From Natrinema amylolyticus_A (GTDB taxonomy: Archaea; Halobacteriota; Halobacteria; Halobacteriales; Natrialbaceae): 64,000 nt of DNA. The position numbers and the translations under genes are program-made. Where the stretch lies: NCBI RefSeq assembly GCF_042678045.1, contig NZ_JBHUDI010000008.1, positions 1-64,000 on the forward strand. Direction: 5' to 3'. Below are positions 15,715 through 23,796 of the stretch, piece after piece. Numbering within the stretch: position 1 is the first letter of the stretch; each line of letters starts with the position of its first letter. The notes below the pieces were generated by a model that was given only the letters and a program-made list of their open reading frames with translations, was not told the DNA's origin and made no database searches.

Positions 15715-16286
15715 GTGCTCCCGACAGACTCGCCGAAGCGTTCCACTATCGACTCCTCGTCCGGGATCCAACCGACGAACTCATCGCCCTCGAACGGCAG
15801 GTCGACGGCGGCGACGTAGTTACACAGGCCGACGTAGAAATCGACGAGGAGGCCGAGTGCGACGATCTCTGCCGGCGAATACTGTCGCGAGAGCGCCTCG
15901 TGGATCTGGTCGGTGACGGTTCCGGATTCGACGGCCCGGGTGTACTGGAGCAACACGAACTCGGCATCGTCAAACCCCGAGAGATCACCGCCGCCGATCG
16001 CTCGCATCTCCTCGACCGTGACGCCCTTGTCACGGGCGATGTCGACGTGTTGGTGCCACTCGTATCGAGCATCCCGGGCTCGAGCGACGGTGAGGATGAC
16101 CAGCTCCTTGCGTCGATCTCCGAGCTGGTCGTACAGGGTGTTCAGATACTCCAGCGTGGCCTCGAGTACCTCGGGGTTGTGCGCCCACACGCGAAAGATG
16201 TGGCGGTCGCCGAGGTAGTCATCGGTGAACAGGTGGTGGTACTCCTCCGGAACGTCGTTCAGTTCGAGCAGGGGGAGTCGTGACAT
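15711..16286 (-). CDS. carboxymuconolactone decarboxylase / AhpD-like protein
   Basis: A 191-residue all-helical protein. The region ELVILTVARARDARYEWHQHV matches the CMD domain active-site helix of the subgroup with E-W-x-x-H rather than the CxxC of true AhpD; no CxxC is present. Subgroup members are often annotated as 4-carboxymuconolactone decarboxylase but function is usually unknown. It is co-directional and 13 bases from the small membrane protein upstream, and coupled to TauE downstream. Confidence 0.8.
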   Translation of the reverse strand: MSRLPLLELNDVPEEYHHLFTDDYLGDRHIFRVWAHNPEVLEATLEYLNTLYDQLGDRRKELVILTVARARDARYEWHQHVDIARDKGVTVEEMRAIGGGDLSGFDDAEFVLLQYTRAVESGTVTDQIHEALSRQYSPAEIVALGLLVDFYVGLCNYVAAVDLPFEGDEFVGWIPDEESIVERFGESVGST

Positions 16287-16299
16287 GTGTCTCACTCTC

Positions 16300-16725
16300 T
16301 TATGCGATGAGTCCGGCCCCGAGGAAGGCGCCCAGAACGATCCCGTAGACGACGTGGACCGTCCCGAAAGTCGTCAGCATGTCGCGGTCGGGCTCGATCC
16401 CGATGACCGCCCGCATCCAGAACGCCATCCCACCGATCATGAGGACGATTCCGTAACCGAGCCCGAGGCCCGCGCCAACGGCAATCGAGCTGAGCTCGAG
16501 ACCAAGTAACGGGACGCCGACGGCAAAGACGACGCCTGCTCCGATGCCGTAAATCATGTGCAGCGCCATCCCAGGCATCGCGTGGTCTTCGGGAGCGCCA
16601 CCAGCGAACTTCGAGACGAGCCGCGCCGTTGGTGGTGGCCCACCGTCCCCCATCGCCATCATCAATGCAGTCATACTGATCGTTGCAACGACGCCGCCGG
16701 CCAGACCGGCAAGTGCGCTTGTCAT
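16300..16725 (-). CDS. small four-helix membrane protein
   Basis: A 141-residue protein with four predicted membrane helices (LAGGVVATISMTALMMAMG; MALHMIYGIGAGVVFAVGV; SIAVGAGLGLGYGIVLMIG; VHVVYGIVLGAFLGAGLIA). Conserved-looking His residues occur inside or next to the helices (DHAMPGMALHM; GTVHVVYG), a pattern also seen in haloarchaeal DUF6789-type proteins. Function unknown. First gene of a probable seven-gene minus-strand cluster running down to 10964. Confidence 0.7.
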   Translation of the reverse strand: MTSALAGLAGGVVATISMTALMMAMGDGGPPPTARLVSKFAGGAPEDHAMPGMALHMIYGIGAGVVFAVGVPLLGLELSSIAVGAGLGLGYGIVLMIGGMAFWMRAVIGIEPDRDMLTTFGTVHVVYGIVLGAFLGAGLIA

Positions 16726-16850
16726 ACTCTCTCAGATGCACGACAGCTATTAAGCCGCGGTGCGGTCGGTTAACTCAGTCGCACACCCGTCCACAACCCG
16801 TATACACGGCCGTTCCGTTACTCGTCGGCCCTCGAGCAACACGTCGATAA

Positions 16851-16923
16851 TACGGTAGCCACTCAACGTCACTGCACATCCGAGCGCACGACTGCTGTGC
16901 GATCGGTTCAGCTGTTACTATAG
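16851..16923 (+). repeat. palindromic dispersed element, copy 1
   Basis: Contains GTAGCCACTCAACGTCACTG, CACATCCGAGCGCACGAC and ends GTTACTATAG. It matches the reverse complement of 18467-18552 over almost its whole length and the left half of 40183-40268. It sits 72 bases before the second dihydrolipoamide-dehydrogenase-like gene, and with copy 2 brackets that gene in inverted orientation. Confidence 0.65.
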
Positions 16924-16995
16924 CTCCGAGTGGGTTGGTAACGGAACTACACAGCCGCAGTTAGTTATTCTACGTGCGGGGTTGAGGAACTGAAC

Positions 16996-18426
16996 ATGGA
17001 CGAAGTCGATTTTCTGGTGATCGGTTCAGGGTCCGGACTCGACGTCGCAAACGCGGCCGCGAATCGCGGCCAGTCTGTCGCGATCGTCGAAAAAGGACCG
17101 CTCGGGGGGACCTGTCTCAACCGCGGGTGCATTCCCTCGAAGATGTTGCTCTACCACGCGGACGTACTGGAGACAGTCGAACGAGCCGACGAGTTCCACA
17201 TCGATGCGGCGGTACGCGATGTCGAGTTCTCGGAAATCGTCCGTGAAGTCACCGAGGACGTCGAGGCTGACGCCGAGTCGATTCGTCGTGGGTTACGCTC
17301 CTCCTCGAAGCACGAGCTGTACGAGGGCGAAGGGCGATTCGTCGACGACCGGACGGTCGAACTCGTCAGCGGTGCCGACGAAGGCGCTCGTATTCGGGCC
17401 GAGACCGTCCTGATCGCTGCCGGTACGCGGCCATCGATCCCGGATATCGACGGTATCGACCAGGTGGCGTACCTGACCAGTACCGAAGCACTCCAGTTGG
17501 AGACGCCACCGGACCATCTCGTCATCGTCGGCGGCGGGTACATCGCAGCCGAACTCGGCCATTTCTTCGGGACGTTCGGAAGCGACGTGACCATCATCGG
17601 CCGTCGGCCGAATCTGCTTCCGGAGGCCGACGAGGAAGTGGCCGAGGCGTTCACCGAGCGATACGCCGACCGGTTCTCGGTCCATACCGGCTATGCAGCC
17701 ACCGCTGTCTCGGAGACTGCTGGAACCATAACCGTCGAAGCACACCCATACGAGTACGGCGCGGACGGCGGAATCCTCGAGGACGATACTGTGACCGTGA
17801 CCGGCGACACGCTACTCGTCGCCGCCGGCCGCACCCCAAACACGGACACGCTCGATCTCGACGCGGCAGGCGTCGAAACGGACGAGCAGGGCTTCGTCGA
17901 GACCGACGAGTACCTGCGGACGACTGCTGAGGGCGTGTGGGCGCTCGGAGACATCGTCGGCGAGTACCTGCTGAAACACAGCGCGAACCACGAGGCACAG
18001 GCCGTCGCCCGGAACCTCTTTGGAGCCGATCTCCAGCCGATCGACTACACGGCGATGCCGTTTGCGGTGTTCGCTTCTCCAGAAGTGGCCGGTGTCGGCG
18101 CACACGAGGAAGAACTCCGGAACGCCGGTCGAGAGTACGCGACGCGAACGTACCAATATGACCAGACCGCTCGAGGCAGCGCGATGCACGCCGACGGCTT
18201 CGTGAAGGTTATTATCGATCTGGACGGCACGATCCTCGGCTGCCACATCATCGGGCCAGAGGCCGCCGACCTCATTCAGGAGGTCGTCGTGGCAATGAAA
18301 GCGGGGTCGGGGACGGTACAGGACATCCGCGAATCGGTCCATATCCATCCTGCCCTCTCCGAGGTCGTCCAGCGAGCGTTCGCTGGACAGTTCTCCCGTG
18401 GCGAAGACAGTGGCCACTCGCACTGA
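16996..18426 (+). CDS. dihydrolipoamide dehydrogenase-like flavoprotein (second copy)
   Basis: A 476-residue paralogue of the protein at 8429. FAD motif LVIGSGSGLDVANAA, redox pair Cys40/Cys45 (GGTCLNRGCIPSKM), NAD motif VGGGYIAAELGHFFGTFG, FAD motif VWALGDIVGEYLLKH and C-terminal His motif HIHPALSEVVQRAF with the Glu retained. The first glycine motif ends GSGLDVA rather than GGxxA, as in mycothione/mercuric reductase-like relatives. Again there is no E1/E2 complex nearby. Stand-alone gene between two inverted copies of the palindromic element. Confidence 0.85.
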   Translation: MDEVDFLVIGSGSGLDVANAAANRGQSVAIVEKGPLGGTCLNRGCIPSKMLLYHADVLETVERADEFHIDAAVRDVEFSEIVREVTEDVEADAESIRRGLRSSSKHELYEGEGRFVDDRTVELVSGADEGARIRAETVLIAAGTRPSIPDIDGIDQVAYLTSTEALQLETPPDHLVIVGGGYIAAELGHFFGTFGSDVTIIGRRPNLLPEADEEVAEAFTERYADRFSVHTGYAATAVSETAGTITVEAHPYEYGADGGILEDDTVTVTGDTLLVAAGRTPNTDTLDLDAAGVETDEQGFVETDEYLRTTAEGVWALGDIVGEYLLKHSANHEAQAVARNLFGADLQPIDYTAMPFAVFASPEVAGVGAHEEELRNAGREYATRTYQYDQTARGSAMHADGFVKVIIDLDGTILGCHIIGPEAADLIQEVVVAMKAGSGTVQDIRESVHIHPALSEVVQRAFAGQFSRGEDSGHSH

Positions 18427-18466
18427 TAACGACAGTCAACTGGTTTCCGAGGGGAGTCTTGATTCA

Positions 18467-18552
18467 CTATAGTAACAATTGAACCGATTGACACACCGAT
18501 CGTACAGCCCTCGTGCGATCGGATGTGCAGTGACGTTCAGTGGCTACTATAG
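18467..18552 (-). repeat. palindromic dispersed element, copy 2 (inverted relative to copy 1)
   Basis: Reads CTATAGTAACAATTGAACC at the left and GTTCAGTGGCTACTATAG at the right; its reverse complement aligns with copy 1 through CACTGCACATCCGATCGCAC. It starts 40 bases after the flavoprotein stop and may contribute to transcription termination. Confidence 0.65.
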
Positions 18553-18604
18553 TCCACTCGGGACTGTGAACTCGGAGCGTTGAATACGATATCTGTCAGA
18601 GACG

Positions 18605-18637
18605 GTCTGCTGGATACAGCCTCTGTATCCAGCAGAC
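18605..18637. terminator. strong hairpin with 15-base perfect arms
   Basis: GTCTGCTGGATACAG (18605-18619), spacer CCT, CTGTATCCAGCAGAC (18623-18637). A second smaller stem, CCTCGGGG/CCCCGAGG, lies at about 18678-18698. They sit between convergent genes (flavoprotein plus, hydrolase minus). The hairpin has no U-run, so it may be a structured mobile-element end rather than a terminator. Confidence 0.45.
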
Positions 18638-18711
18638 GGATAACGAGCGCTCTACAGGCGGTGCAAGGCGAGTGCCTCGGGGCTTGACCCCGAGGCGGTT
18701 CACGCAGATCC

Positions 18712-19593
18712 TCAGTGTGTCTCACGGTCGCTAAGCTCCTCGTAAAGCGCTTCTAGAAACGCTTGGGGTCGTTCGAGTTTCGGATCGTCACCGGCATCGT
18801 CGATTACGTAGAGTGGCCAGCCGTATCGAGTACTCGCGCTCTTGGCGATGTCGAGCCGTATGGCACGGTCGTCCCGGCCCCAGATCAAGCTCGTCGGAAC
18901 CGTGATCCCCTCCAAGTCCTCTGCCGGGATCCTCGGTATCCCGACCTCCTTCATCAGGGTTTGCATAGCGGCTTTCACACTCGGCGTGCGTGCACGGTCG
19001 AGATTGTACGCCAGGAACGGCTCCCAGTTATCGCCCATCTGGTGAATCAAGCCATCCCGATCAACCAGACATTGATCGAGAAAACTGTCGTATGCGTGGT
19101 CCGTCGGCCGTACAAGGAAGCGGACTAACCCGAACGCAAATCGCGGGGATGGCAGAAACCGTCCAAGACCGAGTGAATCTACGAGTGTCAGCCGTGTGAT
19201 CTGTACATTCTGGGTACCCGCGAAGCGGGCTGCGATGGCGCCACCGAGCAAATGTCCAACCAGCGTCGGTGGTGCTGAGCATGTCTGCTCTATCAGTTCA
19301 CCGAGCCACCGCATCACAGCGGGGACGTTTAGCGCGTTGTCAATTACTTCCGACGCACCGTGACCGGGCAGATCGGGAACGATTACGCGATGGGTCGTCA
19401 CCAAGTCCGGGATCACCCGCATCCACCACAACGCAGATTCGCCAGGGCCGTGTAACAGAACGATCGGGGAGCCATCACCCCCCTCAAGCACGGCGGTCGA
19501 AACGCCAGCTAGCGTCAGTTGTTGTTCCGTCACGGGGAGATCAGCGAGCAACCGCCCCCGGACTTCCTCAATTCGTTGTTTCTTTATTGTCAT
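18712..19593 (-). CDS. alpha/beta hydrolase-fold protein lacking catalytic Ser and His
   Basis: A 293-residue protein with clear fold signatures: IVLLHGPGESALWW, VIVPDLPGHGASE, acid GRDDRAIRL. The nucleophile elbow reads VGHLLGGAIA, so the Ser of GxSxG is Leu115. The usual C-terminal His segment (normally GH-x-P-x-x-E-x-P) reads DAGDDPKLERPQAF, with Asp replacing His. Both changes are plain in the DNA (CTC and GAC codons), and the frame is otherwise intact. It may be a non-enzymatic or cofactor-independent lyase/oxygenase-like relative, or a recently inactivated gene. Next to a methyltransferase, 22 bases downstream of it. Confidence 0.75.
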   Translation of the reverse strand: MTIKKQRIEEVRGRLLADLPVTEQQLTLAGVSTAVLEGGDGSPIVLLHGPGESALWWMRVIPDLVTTHRVIVPDLPGHGASEVIDNALNVPAVMRWLGELIEQTCSAPPTLVGHLLGGAIAARFAGTQNVQITRLTLVDSLGLGRFLPSPRFAFGLVRFLVRPTDHAYDSFLDQCLVDRDGLIHQMGDNWEPFLAYNLDRARTPSVKAAMQTLMKEVGIPRIPAEDLEGITVPTSLIWGRDDRAIRLDIAKSASTRYGWPLYVIDDAGDDPKLERPQAFLEALYEELSDRETH

Positions 19594-19615
19594 CGTCTTT
19601 ATCTGTTGGATTAGC

Positions 19616-20440
19616 TCACTTTGTCCCGATAGCGATGTTAACCGTGTTGTTCACCACAGCAGGACCGCGTTCCCCGGACCGCTCGCGCAGCCTGTCATCT
19701 AGCGCCATCTGTGCCGCGGCCATCTGTTCGGCCGTCAGATCAGTGACCATCTCCGCCCCGATCGGATTGCTGGCGGTCACCCAGTCCCACATCTGCGTGC
19801 CGGACTCGAACTCCAACCGATGGTTCGCCGTCTCAACGCAGATATCCGCCAGCCCAGCGTCAGCCAGCTTCTCGCGCAGTGCCGCTGGGTCCGACACCTG
19901 AAAGGGTAACGGCGGTGGATCCATCGGAAGGCCGGTGAATCCAGGGACGACGGATTCGACCGCCTCGAGAAAGAGCCCGAGGAACTCGATCTCGGACGGC
20001 GGTCCCATTGTGACCAGCAACACGCGGCCACCGGGCCTGGTAACGCGCGCCAGTTCACTCAGTCCTTGCTGCAGGCCGGGGAACAGCATAACGCCGAACT
20101 GCGAGCCGGCGATGTCGAAGGTATCGTCCTCGAGCGCGAGGTCGTGGCCATCCATAATACGAACCTCCAAGGTGGTGAGCCCCTCCTCACGTGCCCGTGC
20201 CTCGAGTCGGTCGACCATGGCAGGGGAGATGTCCGTCCCCAGCACCTCTGCGCCCGCGCGCGCTGCGGGGAGGCTCAACGCACCACTGCCAGCCGCGACG
20301 TCCAGCATCCGCATCGCCGGGCTGATCCCTGCCCGCTGGAGGGCCACCTCCGCGATAGCTACGTTCGCCGGGGTAACGAACTCGTCGTACTCCGGTGCGA
20401 TCTCGGTCCATGCGTTCTGGATCTCGGTTTGTTCGGCCAT
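19616..20440 (-). CDS. class I SAM-dependent methyltransferase
   Basis: A 274-residue protein similar to UbiE/Methyltransf_11 enzymes. The AdoMet motif I is MLDVAAGSGALSLPAARAG, motif II Asp is in GTDIS, then MDGHDLALEDDTFD and the post-motif RVTRPGGRVLLVT. The C-terminal half carries a substrate lid of unknown specificity. Co-directional with the hydrolase-like gene; together they suggest a small-molecule modification pair. A 14-base palindrome lies 48 bases upstream of the start. Confidence 0.85.
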   Translation of the reverse strand: MAEQTEIQNAWTEIAPEYDEFVTPANVAIAEVALQRAGISPAMRMLDVAAGSGALSLPAARAGAEVLGTDISPAMVDRLEARAREEGLTTLEVRIMDGHDLALEDDTFDIAGSQFGVMLFPGLQQGLSELARVTRPGGRVLLVTMGPPSEIEFLGLFLEAVESVVPGFTGLPMDPPPLPFQVSDPAALREKLADAGLADICVETANHRLEFESGTQMWDWVTASNPIGAEMVTDLTAEQMAAAQMALDDRLRERSGERGPAVVNNTVNIAIGTK

Positions 20441-20487
20441 GAGACCTCAAATCCCGATACGCCCGCTACTCGTATGTAAACTCCTAG

Positions 20488-20501
20488 TGAAATATTTCAC
20501 G
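20488..20501. promoter_or_regulatory. palindrome GTGAAATATTTCAC upstream of the methyltransferase gene
   Basis: Perfect 14-base dyad with an AT-rich centre that could overlap the TATA box, 48 bases before the methyltransferase ATG. The neighbouring HTH regulator (20646-21470) is a candidate binder. Inferred only from position and symmetry. Confidence 0.4.
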
Positions 20502-20645
20502 CCGTGAAGAAGGTGTTGGTTCTCCAATAGAAGGGTGATCCAGTCTGATGCAATGGATTGTCGCTGGTGTCGGATTTGGTCCTGGCCCCCGGCGGTATTG
20601 CGACTGCTGGTAGTCGAACGTACGCTCACGATCCACGGACGGCCT

Positions 20646-21470
20646 TCACGAGCGAAGGTCCGACGAGACGAGCGTCTCGAACACCTGTGGCTCGACCGAT
20701 TTCGCCTCATCACGGACGCGCTCGAAGGTTGAAATGGCCCATTCTCGGGCCGCCGGGGCGTCCGTATCGATGACGGCTGTCAGGGCCCCAGTCTCAGGAT
20801 CGTGGCAGCAAATGCCAGCACGGTCGTCGACGATGCCGAGCCCGCATCGAGACCGATCGGGGAGTGCATCGTGGACGTACACGTGGCAGTTATCACGGGA
20901 GGCGGCCTCCATGACACGGTCCGGATTCCAGGCGAACGTCTTCTCGAGTGCTGTCGGCGAATAGACGTACTCGAGTTCCATCCCGTCGATAACGGCCTGG
21001 CAGACCGTCTCGTTGTTGATCGATTTGAACACGATGCTGTCGAACCCGCGCATTCGAGAGGTCCCCTCGATAAGGTGGGTGAGACGCTCGATCGGTTCGT
21101 ATGGGTAGCCAGGTCCGGGATACGAGACCACCGCATCGGAGAAGAGGTCGACGGAGAATCCCTCCATCTCCCGGGGAAGCCACTGCCAGACGGCGCGTAG
21201 CTTGCGTTCGATCGCCATTGCGTCGCGGAGTTCGAGGAACCGCTCTGCGACGAACTCCCCTAGCGGCGTCAGTTCGTAGGTCGGTCCGCTCCGTTCGACC
21301 CACCGGCGGTCTTCGAAGTCGGTAAGAATTCGACTCATCGTCGGTGTCGAGGCACCCGTTGCAGCGCGTAGCTCCCGTCGTTCACGGGCGCCACCGGTCA
21401 GTTCCTCTATGACACCAACGCGGTGGCTCGACCGGGCGAGAAAATCGATCTCTTCGAGGGGCGCGTTCAT
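20646..21470 (-). CDS. two-domain HTH regulator (FilR1/MTR-type, DUF1724-like)
   Basis: A 274-residue protein. Residues 1-85 form a winged helix (SSHRVGVIEELTGGARERRELRAATGASTPTMSRILTDF). Residues about 110-265 match the haloarchaeal/methanogen effector domain with IERLTHLIEGTSRMRGF, an acidic NPDRVMEAA segment and DRAGICCHDPETGAL. Members are widespread in haloarchaea; ligands are mostly unknown. It is in line with the methyltransferase/hydrolase pair, separated by about 205 bases, and may regulate them. Confidence 0.82.
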   Translation of the reverse strand: MNAPLEEIDFLARSSHRVGVIEELTGGARERRELRAATGASTPTMSRILTDFEDRRWVERSGPTYELTPLGEFVAERFLELRDAMAIERKLRAVWQWLPREMEGFSVDLFSDAVVSYPGPGYPYEPIERLTHLIEGTSRMRGFDSIVFKSINNETVCQAVIDGMELEYVYSPTALEKTFAWNPDRVMEAASRDNCHVYVHDALPDRSRCGLGIVDDRAGICCHDPETGALTAVIDTDAPAAREWAISTFERVRDEAKSVEPQVFETLVSSDLRS

Positions 21471-21729
21471 GGTATGTGTAGACGTACCACTATATTACGT
21501 ATGTCGGTCACCCAATTCTCATCGGCTTATCAGGGTCCTTTTATTCGTCACGGCTCCGTCAACATCTATGGTATGTGATGAAATTATCAGCGATAAAGTA
21601 AATTCGGGTCTCCGAGAAACGGTTTGGCGTAGCGGTTCAACCGAATACAAATAAATAGCCGCCGGACGCGCATGTAGTCTGCACACCCGCAGCTGGGCTA
21701 TATGCTGCCGGCTGCTATCAGAGACTGTA

Positions 21730-22086
21730 ATGTCCAAAGCAGCAGTTATCATCCTCGCAGGTACTGACGGCCACGCTAACCTCGGCCGTCTCGTAAACGG
21801 CCTCGAAACGGCCAAAGAGTTCGCCGAGAACGACGACGATGAAGTGGAACTCATCTTCGACGGTGCCGGGACCCAGTGGATTCCCGAACTCGAAGACGAG
21901 AGTAATGATCATCACGACCTCTATCGGGCCGTTCGTGACGATGCGTCGGCCTGCGATTACTGTTCGGGAGCGTTTGGCGTCGACGATGCAGTGAACGACG
22001 CCGGTATCGTCCGTCTCGACGATCACGATGGACACCCCAGCGTCCGATCCCTCGTCGACGACGGCTACGAAGTCCTCACATTCTAA
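21730..22086 (+). CDS. DsrE/DsrF-like family protein
   Basis: A 118-residue protein beginning MSKAAVIILAGTDGHANLGR with a central VELIFDGAGTQWIPEL strand-helix and an active-site-like Cys pair DASACDYCSGAFG. This is the fold of DsrE/DsrF and TusD proteins, in which a conserved Cys accepts persulfide sulfur. A His/Asp-rich segment (ESNDHHDLYRAVRDD) precedes the Cys. It stands alone here, without DsrF/DsrH or a TusA-like partner nearby, and could act as a sulfur carrier or sensor for the sulfide region at 39-47 kb. Confidence 0.8.
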   Translation: MSKAAVIILAGTDGHANLGRLVNGLETAKEFAENDDDEVELIFDGAGTQWIPELEDESNDHHDLYRAVRDDASACDYCSGAFGVDDAVNDAGIVRLDDHDGHPSVRSLVDDGYEVLTF

Positions 22087-22277
22087 CCACTCGGTCTCGA
22101 CGTGCGCTCATCCGGCATCCGGGCTCTGCGTTCGCTGACGGTGCGTTGTGCGTCAGGACCGTCGACGCCGAAGCGCCTCGCACAACCCGGAGACGCGGTC
22201 CCGCTGGTAACCGTCTCCCCAGAGACCGAAAACGACAATCCATCTTATTGCTGTTGCTATCGTAGCTCGACAGGGAA

Positions 22278-23654
22278 ATGTCACGAACCGAGTTCGGCTA
22301 CCTGTCTCCGGAGACTCTCCCCCTGTTCACCGACCTGTACGAGTTGCGGATGATGCAGGCCTACTACAGGCAGGATCACAATCCAACCGCGACGTTCAGT
22401 CTCTTTACGCGTAGCCTGCCGTCGAACCGGGGATACATGCTCGCTGCCGGCCTCGAGCAGGCGATCCACTACATCGAAAACGTCTCGTTCGGCGACCGCG
22501 CCATCGAGTACCTGACCGAACTGGGGTTCGACGAGGAGTTCCTCGACTATCTCGAGAACTTCGAGTTCACTGGAGCGGTGCGGGCGCTCCCGGAGGGCAC
22601 TCCCGTGTTCGAAAACGAGCCGCTGCTCGAGGTGACAGCGCCAATCGCGGAGGCCCAGCTGTTCGAGACGGCAGTCATCAATCAGATCGGGTTCCAGACG
22701 TTGATCGCGACGAAAGCGGCCCGAATGCGGGACGTAATCGACCGCGACGGGGACGATCAGCGACTCGTCGACTTCGGATCGCGGCGCTCGCACGGCACCG
22801 ACGCGGGCATCAAGGCGGCACGTGCCGCATACGTCGGCGGGTTCAACGGTACCTCGAACGTCGCCGCAGGCGAGGCGTTCGACGTGCCGGTCTTCGGGAC
22901 GATGGCCCACTCGTGGGTCCAGAGCTTCGAGCACGAACGCGACTCGTTCGAGACGTTCGTCGACGAGTACGGCGACGAGAGCGTGTTGTTGATCGATACG
23001 TACGACACGGTCGCGGGAGCCGAAACCGCACGCGACGTAGCCGACACAAAGGACGTCGAGCTCCGTGGCGTTCGACTCGACTCGGGTGATCTGGCAGCGC
23101 TCTCGACGGCGGTCGACGAAGTCGTTCCCGACGTCGACGAGTTCATTTCGTCGGGAATCGACGAGTACGCCATCACGGAGTTCTTCGAACGCGACGGCGT
23201 TGCTGCCGGGTTCGGGCCAGGGACTGCACTGGTGACGAGTACCGATTCGCCGAAAGTCGAGGGTGTCTACAAACTCGTGGCAGTCGAACGCGACAGCACG
23301 ATGGAGCCGACGATGAAGCTCTCGAAGGGAAAAGTGACCTATCCAGGGGCCAAGAGCGTCTGTCGAACCGAGGTAGACGGCGAGTACGCCGGCGACGTCG
23401 TCGGGCTCCGCGAAGAAGGCACAGCCCTCCCGGGCGACGAACTACTCGAGACCGTCATCGAGGACGGGGAGCGTGTCGTCGACCTCCCGACTCTCGAGGA
23501 GATTCGCGACCGAGCGAGTGCCCTGCGCCGAAAGCTCCCCGTGGAACACCGGGCGATCGACGATCCCGACCCCTACGACGTCCGGATCAGCGACCGGCTC
23601 GAAGCCGAGACCGAAGAACTGCGACGGGAACTTGAGGCGCGAATGGACGTCTGA
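22278..23654 (+). CDS. pncB: nicotinate phosphoribosyltransferase
   Basis: A 458-residue enzyme of NAD salvage that joins nicotinate to PRPP. Diagnostic segments are LPLFTDLYELRMMQAYY, the substrate-loop FGSRRSHGTDAGIKAARAAY, GTSNVAAGEAFDVPVFGTMAHSW, and the phosphate loop LDSGDL/FGPGTALVTS. Length agrees with the bacterial-type family. The start is the first ATG of the domain, about 18 bases after an AT-rich promoter-like stretch. It supplies NAD for the many NAD(P)-flavoproteins in the window and is consistent with the NAD(P)HX epimerase at 3848. Confidence 0.92.
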   Translation: MSRTEFGYLSPETLPLFTDLYELRMMQAYYRQDHNPTATFSLFTRSLPSNRGYMLAAGLEQAIHYIENVSFGDRAIEYLTELGFDEEFLDYLENFEFTGAVRALPEGTPVFENEPLLEVTAPIAEAQLFETAVINQIGFQTLIATKAARMRDVIDRDGDDQRLVDFGSRRSHGTDAGIKAARAAYVGGFNGTSNVAAGEAFDVPVFGTMAHSWVQSFEHERDSFETFVDEYGDESVLLIDTYDTVAGAETARDVADTKDVELRGVRLDSGDLAALSTAVDEVVPDVDEFISSGIDEYAITEFFERDGVAAGFGPGTALVTSTDSPKVEGVYKLVAVERDSTMEPTMKLSKGKVTYPGAKSVCRTEVDGEYAGDVVGLREEGTALPGDELLETVIEDGERVVDLPTLEEIRDRASALRRKLPVEHRAIDDPDPYDVRISDRLEAETEELRRELEARMDV

Positions 23655-23714
23655 CCTCGAGACACGCGGGAGCGATCGCCAGTCCTCGAATCGAGTTCCG
23701 ACTCTGAACAAGCG

Positions 23715-23796
23715 ACAATAGTATCAATAGATACAATCAGTTCGATCTACACAATAGAAGCAGTAGTTACAATAGTCGCAAGAGGTACAATAGGTC
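23715..23796. repeat. 18-bp periodic array, five ACAATAG units
   Basis: The heptamer ACAATAG (second copy ACAATCA) starts at 23715, 23733, 23751, 23769 and 23787, a strict 18-base spacing, with variable sequence between. It lies in the 142-base gap between convergent pncB and the AsnC gene. Because 18 is a multiple of 3 it also reads as a six-residue TI repeat in the pncB frame after its stop, but no start or RBS supports translation. Confidence 0.75.

Noticed and set aside
20441..20645. A transposase relic between the methyltransferase and the HTH regulator
   Set aside because: The minus-strand frame contains QHLLHGVKYFT, which looks mildly transposase-like, but I cannot match it to a family and the region has no inverted repeats.
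23660..23796. Readthrough peptide encoded by the 18-bp array
   Set aside because: In the pncB frame the repeats would give a six-residue TI repeat, but there is a stop before it and no start or ribosome-binding site.
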